From Pseudomonas nitroreducens NBRC 12694 (GTDB taxonomy: Bacteria; Pseudomonadota; Gammaproteobacteria; Pseudomonadales; Pseudomonadaceae): a DNA stretch of 64,000 nucleotides. The position numbers were made by a program, and so were the translations under genes. The DNA is taken from the NCBI RefSeq assembly GCF_002091755.1, contig NZ_BDAI01000008.1:1-64000 (forward strand), given 5' to 3'. Positions 49,778-58,822 of the stretch are shown in pieces. The notes under the pieces were generated by a model that saw nothing but the letters and a program-made list of their open reading frames with translations, was not told the DNA's origin and did not search any database. The first letter of the stretch is position 1, and each line of letters starts with the position of its first letter.

Positions 49778-50635
49778 ATGTCACTGCCGTATTTCCTCGG
49801 ATGTCCATCCTGGAACGAGCCTGCCTGGCGCGGCACCTTCTATCCCGCCGACCTGCGTCCCGCCGATACCCTGGGCTTCTACTCCCAGGTGTTCAACGCC
49901 GTGGAAGGCAACACCACTTTCTACGCCCGCCCCAACGCCGATACCCTCGCGCGCTGGGCGCAGACCATGCCGGAGACGTTCCGCTTCTGCGCCAAGCTGC
50001 CCCGCGATATCAGCCACGAGGGCGACCTGCGCGGCCAGTTGGAGAACACGCGGGACTTCCTTGATCTGCTGAAGCCGCTGGGTAAGCGCGTCGCGCCGCT
50101 GTGGCTGCAGGTGTCGGCCAGTTTCGGACCGGATCGGCTGGGCGAGCTGGCGGCCTGGCTCGACGCCTTCGCCGAGCGTCGCCTTGCCGTCGAGGTGCGA
50201 CACCCGGCGTTCTTTGCCAAGGGCGAGGAGGAGCGGGCGCTCAACCGGCTGCTGCTGGATCGCGGTGTAGAACGTATCTGCCTGGACTCGCGGGCGCTGT
50301 TTGCCTGCCGGTCTGACGATCCTGCCGTGCTGCACGCACAGTCGAAGAAGCCCAAGGTGCCGGTGCGCCCGGCGGCCTTCAGCGACAGCCCGCAGGTGCG
50401 CTTCATCGGTGGGCCGGACCTGGACGACAATCTCGTTCACCTTGCGCCCTGGGTCGGCAAGGTAGCCGAGTGGATCGAGCAGGGCCTGACGCCCTACGTT
50501 TTCCTCCACACGCCGGACAACCACCGTGCCGCCGAACAGGCGCAGCGCTTCCATGCCTTGCTGCGCGAGCGCCTTCCGGGTTTGCCGGCGCTGTTCGCGC
50601 CGAAGCCGGACGTGGAGCAGCTCGGCCTGCTCTGA
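49778..50635 (+). CDS. DUF72 family protein (YecE-like)
   Basis: A 285-residue TIM-barrel-like protein of the DUF72 family. The N-terminus is typical (YFLGCPSWNEPAWRGTFYPA, YSQVFNAVEGNTTFYARPN). Conserved FRFCAKLPRDISHE and late EWIEQGLTPYVFLHTPDN segments follow. The family function is not established. It may be co-transcribed with the small gene upstream. Confidence 0.9.
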   Translation: MSLPYFLGCPSWNEPAWRGTFYPADLRPADTLGFYSQVFNAVEGNTTFYARPNADTLARWAQTMPETFRFCAKLPRDISHEGDLRGQLENTRDFLDLLKPLGKRVAPLWLQVSASFGPDRLGELAAWLDAFAERRLAVEVRHPAFFAKGEEERALNRLLLDRGVERICLDSRALFACRSDDPAVLHAQSKKPKVPVRPAAFSDSPQVRFIGGPDLDDNLVHLAPWVGKVAEWIEQGLTPYVFLHTPDNHRAAEQAQRFHALLRERLPGLPALFAPKPDVEQLGLL

Positions 50636-50708
50636 CGCCCCAACTGTGCATGGCGGCGAGCGGGCGAGGGGGCTAACCTGCTCCTTCCCGTTCGGCCAGG
50701 AGACAGCC

Positions 50709-51536
50709 ATGACCCATCAACAACAACGCGGCGAAGCCTTCCGCGCGCTGCACCAGCGCGAGGGCCTGTTCGTCCTGCCCAACCCCTGGGATGCCGGCTC
50801 GGCGAAGATGCTTGCCCACCTGGGGTTCGAAGCCCTCGCGACCACCAGCGCCGGGCTGGCTTTCGCGCTGGGACGCCGCGACGCCGAAGGTGCGGTCAGT
50901 CGCGACGAAGCCCTGGCCAATGCGCGGCAGATCATCGAGGCGACGCCGTTGCCGGTTGCCGCCGATCTGGAGAATGGCTATGGCGATACGCCTGACGATT
51001 GCGCCGAGACTATCCGCCTGGCTGCCGCCTGCGGGCTGGTGGGTGGCTCCATCGAAGACGCCAGCGGCCGCCCGGACACACCCATCTATCCGCTGGAACT
51101 GGCGGTCGAGCGCATTACCGCCGCCGTGCGTGCGGCCCGAGCCCTGCCATTCACGTTCACCCTGGCGGCGCGGGCGGAGAACTTCCTGCATGGCCGTGCC
51201 GACCTGGATGACACCATCCGCCGCCTGGTGGCCTTCGCCGAAGCCGGCGCCGACGTGCTCTACGCGCCGGGCCTGAAGACCCGCGAGGAAATCGCCGCCG
51301 TGGTCAGCGCCGTGGCACCGCGACCGGTCAACGTGCTGGTGGGCTCGCCCGCCGTGCAAGTTGGCCTGGAGGAGCTGGCAGCGTTGGGGGTGAAGCGCGT
51401 CAGCGTCGGTTCGACCCTGGCACGCGCGGCTTACGGCGCCTTCTTCAGTAGCGCGGAAGCGCTGGCCAAGGGCGACCTCAAGCCGATGCACGGCGCCATG
51501 CCCTTCGACCACATCAACGGACTCTTCCGGGGCTGA
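50709..51536 (+). CDS. Isocitrate lyase/PEP mutase superfamily enzyme
   Basis: A 275-residue barrel enzyme of the oxaloacetate decarboxylase/PEP-mutase-like group. Signature parts are FVLPNPWDAGSAKMLAHLGF, the acidic metal site AADLENGYGDTPDD and GSIEDASGR. The common catalytic CxxC/KKCGH loop of isocitrate lyase is absent, so it is not AceA or PrpB. It probably breaks or forms a C-C or P-C bond next to a carboxylate; the substrate is unknown. ATG 50709 has GGAG ten bases upstream, and longer frames overlap the DUF72 gene. Confidence 0.88.
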   Translation: MTHQQQRGEAFRALHQREGLFVLPNPWDAGSAKMLAHLGFEALATTSAGLAFALGRRDAEGAVSRDEALANARQIIEATPLPVAADLENGYGDTPDDCAETIRLAAACGLVGGSIEDASGRPDTPIYPLELAVERITAAVRAARALPFTFTLAARAENFLHGRADLDDTIRRLVAFAEAGADVLYAPGLKTREEIAAVVSAVAPRPVNVLVGSPAVQVGLEELAALGVKRVSVGSTLARAAYGAFFSSAEALAKGDLKPMHGAMPFDHINGLFRG

Positions 51537-51539
51537 CGC

Positions 51540-52232
51540 TTGCGCTGGTGGCTGCTCGCTTTCGTCCTCGCCTGCGCGGGGTTCGCGTTATCGGTGCAGC
51601 AGCAGTGGCTGGGCCTGCCAGCTCGCTGGAATCCTTGGGCACCGCTGGATGTGCGCGATGAGCCCAGCCTGCTGACCCGCTACAAGCTCTGGCGACTGCG
51701 TGACGACGTCGGCCTGTGCCGCCTGGCGTTGCAGAGTTCTGATCTCAAGGCGCAGCCGATGGCCGACAGCGAGCCGGTCGCCGGTTGCCCGTTGCAGAAC
51801 GTCTGGCGCGTGCAGGCCGCCGAGGTAAAGCTGAGCAGCAGCTTCCTCGCCAGTTGCCCGCTGGCGGTGAGCTTCGCGCTGTTCGAGCGGCACTCGCTGC
51901 ATCCGGCTGCAAGGGCCGTCTACGGCCAGCCGGTGGTTGGCGTGGAGCACCTGGGCAGTTTTGCCTGCCGCAATATCTACGGGCGCGCCGATGCCCGCCG
52001 CAGCCAGCACGCGAGCGCCAACGCGCTGGATATTGCCGCCTTCCGCCTCGCCGACGGCCGGCGCATCGTCGTGGCCAGGGACTGGTCGGGGGAGGGCGAT
52101 GCCGTTCGCTTCCTGCGTGCCGTGCGCGACGGCGCCTGCAGCAACTTCGACGCTGTGCTGGGGCCGGACTACAACCGCGCCCACCATGACCATTTTCACC
52201 TCGACCTGGGCGGCTGGCAGATCTGCCGTTGA
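51540..52232 (+). CDS. Extensin-like C-terminal domain protein
   Basis: A 230-residue protein with an N-terminal membrane anchor or signal (RWWLLAFVLACAGFALSV) and an extensin-like domain. The domain shows FACRNIYGRADARRSQHASA NALDIAAF, with the SxHxxxxAxD pattern of the LAS/D-Ala-D-Ala-peptidase-like fold, and a late HHDHFHLDLGGWQIC. Two conserved cysteines (CRN...QIC) may pair. The role could be cell-wall related. The start is TTG 51540, three bases after the previous stop, with GGGG upstream. No good ATG exists before the membrane segment. Confidence 0.85.
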   Translation: MRWWLLAFVLACAGFALSVQQQWLGLPARWNPWAPLDVRDEPSLLTRYKLWRLRDDVGLCRLALQSSDLKAQPMADSEPVAGCPLQNVWRVQAAEVKLSSSFLASCPLAVSFALFERHSLHPAARAVYGQPVVGVEHLGSFACRNIYGRADARRSQHASANALDIAAFRLADGRRIVVARDWSGEGDAVRFLRAVRDGACSNFDAVLGPDYNRAHHDHFHLDLGGWQICR

Positions 52233-52287
52233 GCCCGCTGGCTGCGCGCTGCGGTAGAATCGCGGTTTTTTCCAGGATCGCCCCGCC

Positions 52288-53070
52288 ATGACCGAAGTCC
52301 TCACTCCGCCGCGCATCGTCGTCCAGGCCCTGGCGCCTGCCTGGCAGGCGTCCGCCGAGCAGTGGGCGCAGCGGCTCGGGCTGCCGATGGGCGAGGGGGA
52401 TGCGGACTTCGCCCTGCAACTGGGCGATGACGGCCTGCAATTGCTGCAATTGGGGCCGGACTCGCCCGGCCCGGTGCGGGTGGACTTCCTCGAAGGCGCC
52501 ACGGCTCACCGCCGCCAGTTCGGCGGCGGCGCCGGGCAGATGATTGCCAAGGCCGTGGGTATCCAGCAGGGCGTGCGTCCCCATGTGCTGGATGCCACCG
52601 CCGGCCTGGGCAAGGACGCCTTCGTGCTGGCGACCCTGGGCTGCGAGATGCACCTGACCGAGCGCCAACCGATCATCGCCGCACTGCTGGAAGACGGCCT
52701 GGCCCGTGCCGCCGGGGATTTCGAGGTGGGCGCCATCGTCGCGCGCATGCGCCTGCTGCAGGGCAACGCCATCGAGCGCATGGCCGCCTGGGAAGGCGAG
52801 GCGCCGCAGGTGATCTACCTCGACCCGATGTTCCCGCACCGCGACAAGAGCGCGCTGGTGAAGAAGGAAATGCGCCTGTTCCGCCCACTGGTGGGCGACG
52901 ACCTGGACGCGCCGGCGCTGCTGGGTGCGGCGCTGAAGCTGGCCAGCCACCGGGTGGTGGTCAAGCGCCCACGCAAGGCGCCGATCATCGAGGGGCAGAA
53001 GCCCAGCTACAGCCTGGAAGGCAAGTCCAGCCGCTATGACATCTATCCGCTGAAGAGCCTCAAGGGCTGA
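52288..53070 (+). CDS. rsmJ: 16S rRNA (guanine1516-N2)-methyltransferase RsmJ
   Basis: A 260-residue S-adenosylmethionine-dependent methyltransferase that modifies G1516 of 16S rRNA. The family signature is complete: GGGAGQMIAKAVGIQQGVRP, the SAM motif LDATAGLGKDAFVLATLGC, and the catalytic YLDPMFPHRDKSALVKKEMR. Full length. It precedes a REP doublet and the convergent mexL gene. Confidence 0.95.
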   Translation: MTEVLTPPRIVVQALAPAWQASAEQWAQRLGLPMGEGDADFALQLGDDGLQLLQLGPDSPGPVRVDFLEGATAHRRQFGGGAGQMIAKAVGIQQGVRPHVLDATAGLGKDAFVLATLGCEMHLTERQPIIAALLEDGLARAAGDFEVGAIVARMRLLQGNAIERMAAWEGEAPQVIYLDPMFPHRDKSALVKKEMRLFRPLVGDDLDAPALLGAALKLASHRVVVKRPRKAPIIEGQKPSYSLEGKSSRYDIYPLKSLKG

Positions 53071-53128
53071 CGGCCTGCTCAAGGTCCCGAGAAACTCCTA
53101 CAGAACATTTCGCCGCAGCTTTGCTTTT

Positions 53129-53206
53129 GTAGGAGCGAGCTTGCTCGCAAACCCGCCTAACGCCGAACTCGCCGGGAAGCCCTGTTCGCGAGCAAGCTCG
53201 CTTCTT
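53129..53206. repeat. REP doublet (REPIN-like)
   Basis: GTAGGAGCGAGCTTGCTCGC at 53129 and an inverted TTCGCGAGCAAGCTCGCTTC at 53184 flank a 32-bp spacer. It matches the doublet at 6447. It lies between convergent rsmJ and mexL. Confidence 0.88.
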
Positions 53207-53227
53207 CTCTAGGCACTCCGGCGCGAG

Positions 53228-53860
53228 TCAGGGCCTGAAGGCCTTGAGGAACAGCGCCACCACTTCCTGCGCGTGAGCCTCGGACTCCTCCTCGGTCGGC
53301 GGCTCCACGCAACCGATCATCAGGCGGAAGTGCACGCAGCCCTGCACCAGCATCAGGAAGTGCTCGGCGGCCCGGCGCGGGCTGTCCATCGCCAGTTTTC
53401 CCTGCTGGCGAGCCTGCTCCAGCAGGCGTTCCATCTGGTCCAGCACGCGTTGCGGGCCGGCGTCGAAGAACAGCTGTGACAGATGCGGGTTCTGCCCGCC
53501 CTGGGCAATCATCAGCCGGCTCAGCGCAATGGCTTCCGGGCTGTTGATCAACTGATTGAAGCCGCGCGCCAGGTTCAGCAGCAGGCTTTCCAGCGGCGCA
53601 TCGGCCGATGGCTCAGCAAACAGCTCTGGCAGGTTCTCCGCACACTTGGCCTGCACGGCTTCGACGAACAGCGTCTCCTTGTCCGTGAAGTGGCTGTACA
53701 CGGTGAGCTTGGACACCCCGGCCCCGGCGGCGATGGCCTCCATGCTGCTGCCGTCGTAGCCATGGCGGACGAAGAGCTCCTTGGCGGCCTCGAGAATGGC
53801 TCGGCGCTTGGCGGGATCCTTGGGGCGACCCGGTCCGTTCGATGAGTTCGATGGCGACAT
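53228..53860 (-). CDS. mexL: MexL, TetR-family repressor of mexJK
   Basis: A 210-residue TetR-type repressor. The N-terminal HTH is RRAILEAAKELFVRHGYDGS with SKLTVYSHFTDKETLF. The effector domain extends to FLKAFRP. It is divergent from mexJ with a 98-bp intergenic region that carries repeated GTAT/ATAC half-sites. Size and arrangement match P. aeruginosa mexL. It should repress mexJK and itself. A different TetR gene also occurs near this locus in P. aeruginosa, so the name rests on the divergent position. Confidence 0.85.
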   Translation of the reverse strand: MSPSNSSNGPGRPKDPAKRRAILEAAKELFVRHGYDGSSMEAIAAGAGVSKLTVYSHFTDKETLFVEAVQAKCAENLPELFAEPSADAPLESLLLNLARGFNQLINSPEAIALSRLMIAQGGQNPHLSQLFFDAGPQRVLDQMERLLEQARQQGKLAMDSPRRAAEHFLMLVQGCVHFRLMIGCVEPPTEEESEAHAQEVVALFLKAFRP

Positions 53861-53874
53861 GATTTTACATTTCT

Positions 53875-53924
53875 AATACTGGACTGATGGGTTCTGTATT
53901 TTTACTATACCGGGGAGTATAAGA
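53875..53924. promoter_or_regulatory. mexL-mexJ operator/promoter region
   Basis: Within 46 bp there are half-sites AATACT (53875), GTAT (53896), ATAC (53907) and GTAT (53917), forming two overlapping dyads. TATAAG (53919) could be a -10 for mexJ. The arrangement fits repression of both divergent genes by one dimeric TetR protein. Confidence 0.55.
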
Positions 53925-53958
53925 ATTCCAACCGCGTTTTGCGAAAGGGTCACACATC

Positions 53959-55062
53959 ATGTTCCGCCATGCTCTGTCTGTCGCGCTGCCTGCTGCCTTC
54001 ATTCTGTCCCTTTCTGCCTGCGGTAATGGCGAGCCTCCCAAGCCCGCCGTGCGTCCGGCCATCGTGGTGCAGCCGCTGCCGGCGCGTGACGTCACCGAAG
54101 CCTATCCCGGCGAAGTCCATGCCCGCCACGAGCCGGAGTTGGCGTTCCGCATCGGTGGCAAAGTCAGCAAGCGCCTGGTGGAAACCGGCGAACGGGTGAA
54201 GAAGGACCAGCCGCTGGCGGAACTCGATCCCGAAGACGTTCGTCTGCAGCTCGAAGCCACCCGTGCCCAGGTGGCGGCTGCCGAAGCCAACCTGCAGACC
54301 GTCCGCTCCGAATACACCCGCTACAAGACCCTGCTGGAGCGCCAGCTGGTCAGCCAGTCGCAGTTCGACAACATCGAGAACACCTACCGCGCCGGCGAAG
54401 CGCGCGTGAAGCAGATTCGCGCCGAATACGACGTGGCCAGCAACCAGGCTGGCTACGCGGTGTTGCGCTCGCCCCAGGACGGCGTGATCGCCACGCGCCG
54501 TGTAGAGGTGGGGCAGGTGGTCGCCGCCGGGCAGACCGTCTTCACCCTGGCCGCCGATGGCGACCGCGAAGTACTGATCAGCTTCCCCGAACATGCCTTC
54601 GAGCGCTTCCGCGTTGGTGAGGCGGTGAGCGTCGAGCTCTGGTCGCAGCGTGACAAGCGCTTCAGCGGCAAGATTCGCGAACTGTCGCCGGCGGCCGATC
54701 CGCAATCGCGCACCTTTGCAGCGCGCGTTGCCTTCGACGATCCGAAAGTGCCCGCCGAACTGGGCCAGAGCGCCCGCGTCTACGTCCATGCCGAGGGCGC
54801 CGTGCCGCTGGCGGTGCCACTGGCCGCGCTGACCTCGGAGGCAGGCCAGCCATTTGTCTGGGTGGTCGATCCGAAGACTTCCACCCTGCACCGTCGCCCG
54901 GTGCGCGTCGGTCCCTACGCCGAAGACCGCGTGCCGGTGCTCGAAGGCTTGAAGGATGGCGACTGGGTGGTGGCAGCCGGTGTCCAGGTGCTGCGTGAAG
55001 GGCAGGAGGTACGGCCTGTCGACCGGGAGAACCGGTCGATCAAGCTGGTGGCGAAGGAGTAA
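53959..55062 (+). CDS. mexJ: MexJ, RND efflux periplasmic adaptor lipoprotein
   Basis: A 367-residue membrane-fusion protein of an RND pump. It is lipid-anchored (LSLSAC, C21). The barrel and lipoyl segments are AYPGEVHARHEPELAFRIGG KVSKRLVETGERVK and GVIATRRVEVGQVVAAGQTV. An alpha-hairpin (LQLEATRAQVAAAEANLQTV) links the lipoyl halves, and the beta domain ends with GDWVVAAGVQVLREGQEV. The length equals that of P. aeruginosa MexJ as I recall it. It is six bases upstream of mexK. In P. aeruginosa the pump uses OprM or OpmH encoded elsewhere; no outer-membrane channel gene is present here. Confidence 0.93.
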   Translation: MFRHALSVALPAAFILSLSACGNGEPPKPAVRPAIVVQPLPARDVTEAYPGEVHARHEPELAFRIGGKVSKRLVETGERVKKDQPLAELDPEDVRLQLEATRAQVAAAEANLQTVRSEYTRYKTLLERQLVSQSQFDNIENTYRAGEARVKQIRAEYDVASNQAGYAVLRSPQDGVIATRRVEVGQVVAAGQTVFTLAADGDREVLISFPEHAFERFRVGEAVSVELWSQRDKRFSGKIRELSPAADPQSRTFAARVAFDDPKVPAELGQSARVYVHAEGAVPLAVPLAALTSEAGQPFVWVVDPKTSTLHRRPVRVGPYAEDRVPVLEGLKDGDWVVAAGVQVLREGQEVRPVDRENRSIKLVAKE

Positions 55063-55068
55063 CGCCCG

Positions 55069-58000
55069 ATGCAATTCAACCTTTCCGCCTGGGCGCTGCA
55101 GAACCGCTCCATCGTGCTGTACCTCATGCTGCTGCTGGGCATAGTCGGTGCGCTGTCCTACACCAAGCTCGGGCAGAGCGAAGACCCGCCATTCACCTTC
55201 AAGGCCATGGTGGTGAAGACCAACTGGCCGGGCGCGACCGCCGAGGAAGTCTCGCGCCAGGTCACCGAGCGCATCGAGAAGAAGCTGATGGAGACCGGCG
55301 ACTTCGACCGCATCATTTCCTTCTCGCGGCCCGGTGAATCCCAGGTGACCTTCGTCGCCCGCGAGGACTTCCACTCCCGCGATATCCCCGAGCTCTGGTA
55401 CCAGATCCGCAAGAAGGTCAACGACATTCGCTACACCCTTCCGCAGGGCATCCAGGGGCCGTTCTTCAACGACGAGTTCGGCACCACCTTCGGCAACATC
55501 TACGCGTTGTCGGGCAAGGGCTTCGACTACGCGGTGCTCAAGGACTACGCCGACCGCCTGCAGCTGCAGTTGCAGCGCATCAAGGACGTCGGCAAGGTCG
55601 AACTGGTCGGCCTGCAGGACGAGAAAATCTGGATCGACCTGTCCAACACCAAGCTCGCCACCCTCGGCCTCCCGTTGGCGGCGGTGCAGAAGGCGCTGGA
55701 AGAACAGAACGCGGTCACTGCCACCGGCTTCTTCGAGACGGCCACTGACCGGGTGCAACTGCGCGTGTCCGGTCGCTTCGACTCGGTGGAGGACATCCGC
55801 TCCTTCCCGATCCGCGTCGGTGATCGCACCTTCCGTATCGGCGATGTGGCCGAGGTGCACCGCGGTTTCAACGACCCGCCCGCGCCGCGCATGCGCTTCA
55901 TGGGCGAGGACGCCATTGGTATCGCCGTGGCCATGAAGGACGGCGGCGACATCCTAGTGCTGGGCAAGAAGCTTGACGCGGAATTCGAACGCCTGCAGCA
56001 GACGCTGCCGGCAGGCATGGAGCTGCGCAAGGTGTCCGACCAGCCGGCAGCGGTGCGCGAAGGCGTCGGCGAGTTCGTCCGTGTGCTGGCTGAGGCGCTG
56101 ATCATCGTGCTGCTGGTGAGCTTCTTCTCCCTCGGCCTGCGCACCGGCCTGGTAGTGGCGCTGTCGATCCCGCTGGTGCTGGCGATGACCTTCGCCTGCA
56201 TGTACTACTTCGGCATCGGCCTGCACAAGATTTCCCTCGGCGCGCTGGTGCTGGCGCTGGGCTTGTTGGTGGACGACGCGATCATCGCCGTGGAGATGAT
56301 GGCGGTGAAGATGGAGCAGGGCTACGACCGGCTCAAGGCGGCGAGTTACGCCTGGACCAGTACGGCCTTCCCGATGCTCACCGGCACGCTGGTGACCGCT
56401 GCCGGTTTCCTGCCCATCGCCACCGCGCAATCGGGCACCGGCGAGTACACTCGCTCGCTGTTCCAGGTGGTGACCATCGCGTTGCTGGTGTCGTGGATCG
56501 CCGCCGTGGTCTTCGTGCCCTACCTGGGCGAGAAACTTCTGCCCGACCTTGCCAAGCGTCACGCGGAAAAACACGGCGGCACCGACAAAGGCCACGATCC
56601 GTATTCCACTGCCTTCTATCAGCGCTTCCGCCGCGTGGTGGAATGGTGCGTGCGCTACCGCAAGACGGTGATCCTGCTGACCGTGGCGGCCTTCATCGGC
56701 TCGATCATGCTGTTCCGCCTGGTGCCGCAGCAGTTCTTCCCGCCATCGGCGCGCCTGGAGTTGCTGGTGGACCTCAAGCTGGCCGAGGGCGATTCGCTCA
56801 CCGCCACCACCGAGCAGGTCAATCGCCTGGAGAAGATGCTCGCCGAGCACCCGGGCATCGACAATTACGTGGCTTACGTTGGCACCGGCTCGCCGCGCTT
56901 CTACCTGCCGCTGGACCAGCAACTGCCGGCGGCGAGCTTCGCGCAGTTCGTGGTCCTGGCGAAGAGCCTGGAGTCGCGCGAGGAAATCCGCCAGTGGCTG
57001 ATCAAGCACATGAACGAGGACTTCCCGACCCTGCGTACTCGTATCAGCCGCCTGGAGAACGGCCCGCCGGTCGGCTACCCGGTGCAGTTCCGCGTCTCCG
57101 GCGAGCACATCCCGGAAGTCCGCGAGCTGGCACGCAAGGTCGCCGAGAAGATGCGCGAGAACCCCCATGTGGTGAACGTGCACCTGGACTGGGAAGAACC
57201 GAGCAAGGCGATCTTCCTCGACATCGACCAGGAGCGCGCCCGTGCCCTGGGCGTGAGTACTTCGGACATCTCGCAGTTCCTGCAGAGCTCGCTGACCGGC
57301 TCCACCGTCAGCTACTACCGCGAGGACAACGAGCTGATCGAGATCCTCCTGCGCGGCGACGAGCGCGGCCGGCATGACCTCTCGCAATTGCCCAGCCTGT
57401 CGATGCAGACCAGCAGCGGCCGCAGCGTGGCACTGTCGCAGGTCGCGACCCTGGAATACGGCTTCGAGGAAGGCATCATCTGGCGGCGCAACCGCCTACC
57501 GACTGTGACCGTGCGTGCCGACATCTACGACGACTCGCTGCCGGCAACGCTGGTGAAGCAGATCTCGCCGACGCTGGACCCGATCCGCGCCGAGCTGCCC
57601 GACGGCTTCCTGCTGGAAGTCGGCGGTACCGTGGAAGATTCGGCCAAGGGCCAAAACTCGGTGAACGCTGGCGTACCGCTGTTCATCGTGGTGGTCCTCA
57701 GCCTGCTGATGATCCAGCTGCGCAGCTTCTCGCGGATGATCATGGTGTTCCTCACCGCGCCGCTGGGCCTGATCGGCGTGACCCTGTTCCTGCTGGCGTT
57801 CCAGAAGCCCTTCGGCTTCGTCGCCATGCTCGGTACCATCGCCCTGGCGGGGATGATCATGCGCAACTCGGTGATCCTCGTGGACCAGATCGAGCAGGAT
57901 CGCGCCCATGGCATGGATACCTGGCACGCGATCATCGAAGCCACGGTACGGCGGTTCCGCCCCATCGTGCTGACCGCCCTGGCCGCCGTACTGGCAATGA

Positions 58001-58137
58001 TCCCGCTGTCGCGCAGCGTGTTCTTCGGGCCGATGGCGGTGGCGATCATGGGCGGCCTGATCGTCGCCACGGCGCTGACGCTGCTGTTCCTGCCGGCGCT
58101 CTATGCGGCGTGGTTCAGGGTGAAGAAAGAGGCTTAG
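55069..58137 (+). CDS. mexK: MexK, RND efflux transporter
   Basis: A 1022-residue inner-membrane proton/drug antiporter of the HAE1/RND family, with 12 predicted membrane helices and two large periplasmic loops. The first helix is at about 10-30 (NRSIVLYLMLLLGIVGALSY). The proton-relay helix 4 carries the paired acidic residues in ALGLLVDDAIIAVEMM. Helix 11-12 motifs (GLIGVTLFLLAFQKPFGFVA, GMIMRNSVILVDQIEQD) are intact. It should export triclosan- and macrolide-type compounds if equivalent to the P. aeruginosa pump. It is followed at once by a strong terminator. Confidence 0.94.
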   Translation: MQFNLSAWALQNRSIVLYLMLLLGIVGALSYTKLGQSEDPPFTFKAMVVKTNWPGATAEEVSRQVTERIEKKLMETGDFDRIISFSRPGESQVTFVAREDFHSRDIPELWYQIRKKVNDIRYTLPQGIQGPFFNDEFGTTFGNIYALSGKGFDYAVLKDYADRLQLQLQRIKDVGKVELVGLQDEKIWIDLSNTKLATLGLPLAAVQKALEEQNAVTATGFFETATDRVQLRVSGRFDSVEDIRSFPIRVGDRTFRIGDVAEVHRGFNDPPAPRMRFMGEDAIGIAVAMKDGGDILVLGKKLDAEFERLQQTLPAGMELRKVSDQPAAVREGVGEFVRVLAEALIIVLLVSFFSLGLRTGLVVALSIPLVLAMTFACMYYFGIGLHKISLGALVLALGLLVDDAIIAVEMMAVKMEQGYDRLKAASYAWTSTAFPMLTGTLVTAAGFLPIATAQSGTGEYTRSLFQVVTIALLVSWIAAVVFVPYLGEKLLPDLAKRHAEKHGGTDKGHDPYSTAFYQRFRRVVEWCVRYRKTVILLTVAAFIGSIMLFRLVPQQFFPPSARLELLVDLKLAEGDSLTATTEQVNRLEKMLAEHPGIDNYVAYVGTGSPRFYLPLDQQLPAASFAQFVVLAKSLESREEIRQWLIKHMNEDFPTLRTRISRLENGPPVGYPVQFRVSGEHIPEVRELARKVAEKMRENPHVVNVHLDWEEPSKAIFLDIDQERARALGVSTSDISQFLQSSLTGSTVSYYREDNELIEILLRGDERGRHDLSQLPSLSMQTSSGRSVALSQVATLEYGFEEGIIWRRNRLPTVTVRADIYDDSLPATLVKQISPTLDPIRAELPDGFLLEVGGTVEDSAKGQNSVNAGVPLFIVVVLSLLMIQLRSFSRMIMVFLTAPLGLIGVTLFLLAFQKPFGFVAMLGTIALAGMIMRNSVILVDQIEQDRAHGMDTWHAIIEATVRRFRPIVLTALAAVLAMIPLSRSVFFGPMAVAIMGGLIVATALTLLFLPALYAAWFRVKKEA

Positions 58138-58165
58138 CCCGCGCAGGTGAATGCGCAGCGGACAT

Positions 58166-58195
58166 AAAAAAGCCCGGCAGATGCCGGGCTTTTTT
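58166..58195 (+). terminator. Terminator after mexK
   Basis: AAAAAAGCCCGGC, AGAT loop, GCCGGGCTTTTTT: a perfect stem with flanking A and T tracts, 29 bp after the mexK stop. Confidence 0.95.
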
Positions 58196-58220
58196 GTGGT
58201 CATTTCATCGAGCCTCAGCT

Positions 58221-58258
58221 CGTAGGGCGAATGACTGGGAGCGGATTATCCGCCCTAA
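58221..58258. repeat. Short inverted intergenic repeat
   Basis: CGTAGGGCGAAT and ATTATCCGCCCTAAG form an imperfect inverted pair. The GTAGGGCG/CGCCCTA ends are a common Pseudomonas intergenic element. Confidence 0.6.
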
Positions 58259-58531
58259 GCATGCAGGGCTTTTGCGAACGCATTTTCGTATGAATGGGCG
58301 ATTGTCCAGCATACCTCTGGCTTAAATTGGAGTAGGAACCCTCTTGCGAGACTTTGTGCACAGCTGTGCGTCTCAAGCATTCTGAGTTCAGAATCAGAAA
58401 GATCCTCCGTGTAAATAAGAATATAAAGAGCCCAGCAGAGGCGGACGAGGTCGACAAATCCAACGCCCAACCAGCGTGTGGTGCGTCGAGCGCCATCCAT
58501 ACGACAGTGGCCAAGCCCAAGGTAGCACAGC
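58259..58531. other. Low-information spacer, possible decayed sequence
   Basis: About 270 bp of lower GC than its surroundings. Open frames exist on both strands (for example 58255-58707 minus), but they overlap each other, have no ribosome sites and show no recognisable domain. It may be a remnant of an inserted or decayed gene. Confidence 0.35.
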
Positions 58532-58723
58532 ATGAAACTGCGAAAAGAAATTGAAAACACCATCAGGGAGTCGCGTGAAGACCGCGCCAATGCGGCTTTG
58601 GCAATCTGTGTATTGCTGGAGGAGAAGCTGCGTCTTTCGCAGACCGGTTGGTTCGATGATGACCCGCTTGCGCTGCAGGCCATTGCTGAGTGGAAGGCTT
58701 CCGCCATTCCTCACCAGGGGTGA
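58532..58723 (+). CDS. Possible small protein of unknown function
   Basis: A 63-residue frame beginning MKLRKEIENTIRESREDRAN, charged and helical, with a weak AAGG about ten bases before the ATG. It reads as a coherent soluble protein and resembles small accessory or phage-type proteins, but I cannot assign it. Overlapping minus-strand frames make the call uncertain. Confidence 0.4.
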   Translation: MKLRKEIENTIRESREDRANAALAICVLLEEKLRLSQTGWFDDDPLALQAIAEWKASAIPHQG

Positions 58724-58772
58724 GCGCCCCGAGAGGCAATTAACCCGTGCCTGGGTGGCATGAGCAGAAAAG

Positions 58773-58801
58773 AAAAAGCCCGGAACATTTCCGGGCTTTT
58801 T
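58773..58801. terminator. Bidirectional terminator
   Basis: AAAAAGCCCGG, AACATTT loop region, CCGGGCTTTTT: a stem with A and T tracts between the small plus-strand frame and the convergent DUF4197 gene. Confidence 0.9.
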
Positions 58802-58822
58802 CGTGTGCCTTTCAGGCGTGGC

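Noticed and set aside
53950..55860. 636-codon minus-strand open frame opposite mexJ/mexK
   Set aside because: Antisense shadow of the efflux genes with no start signals.
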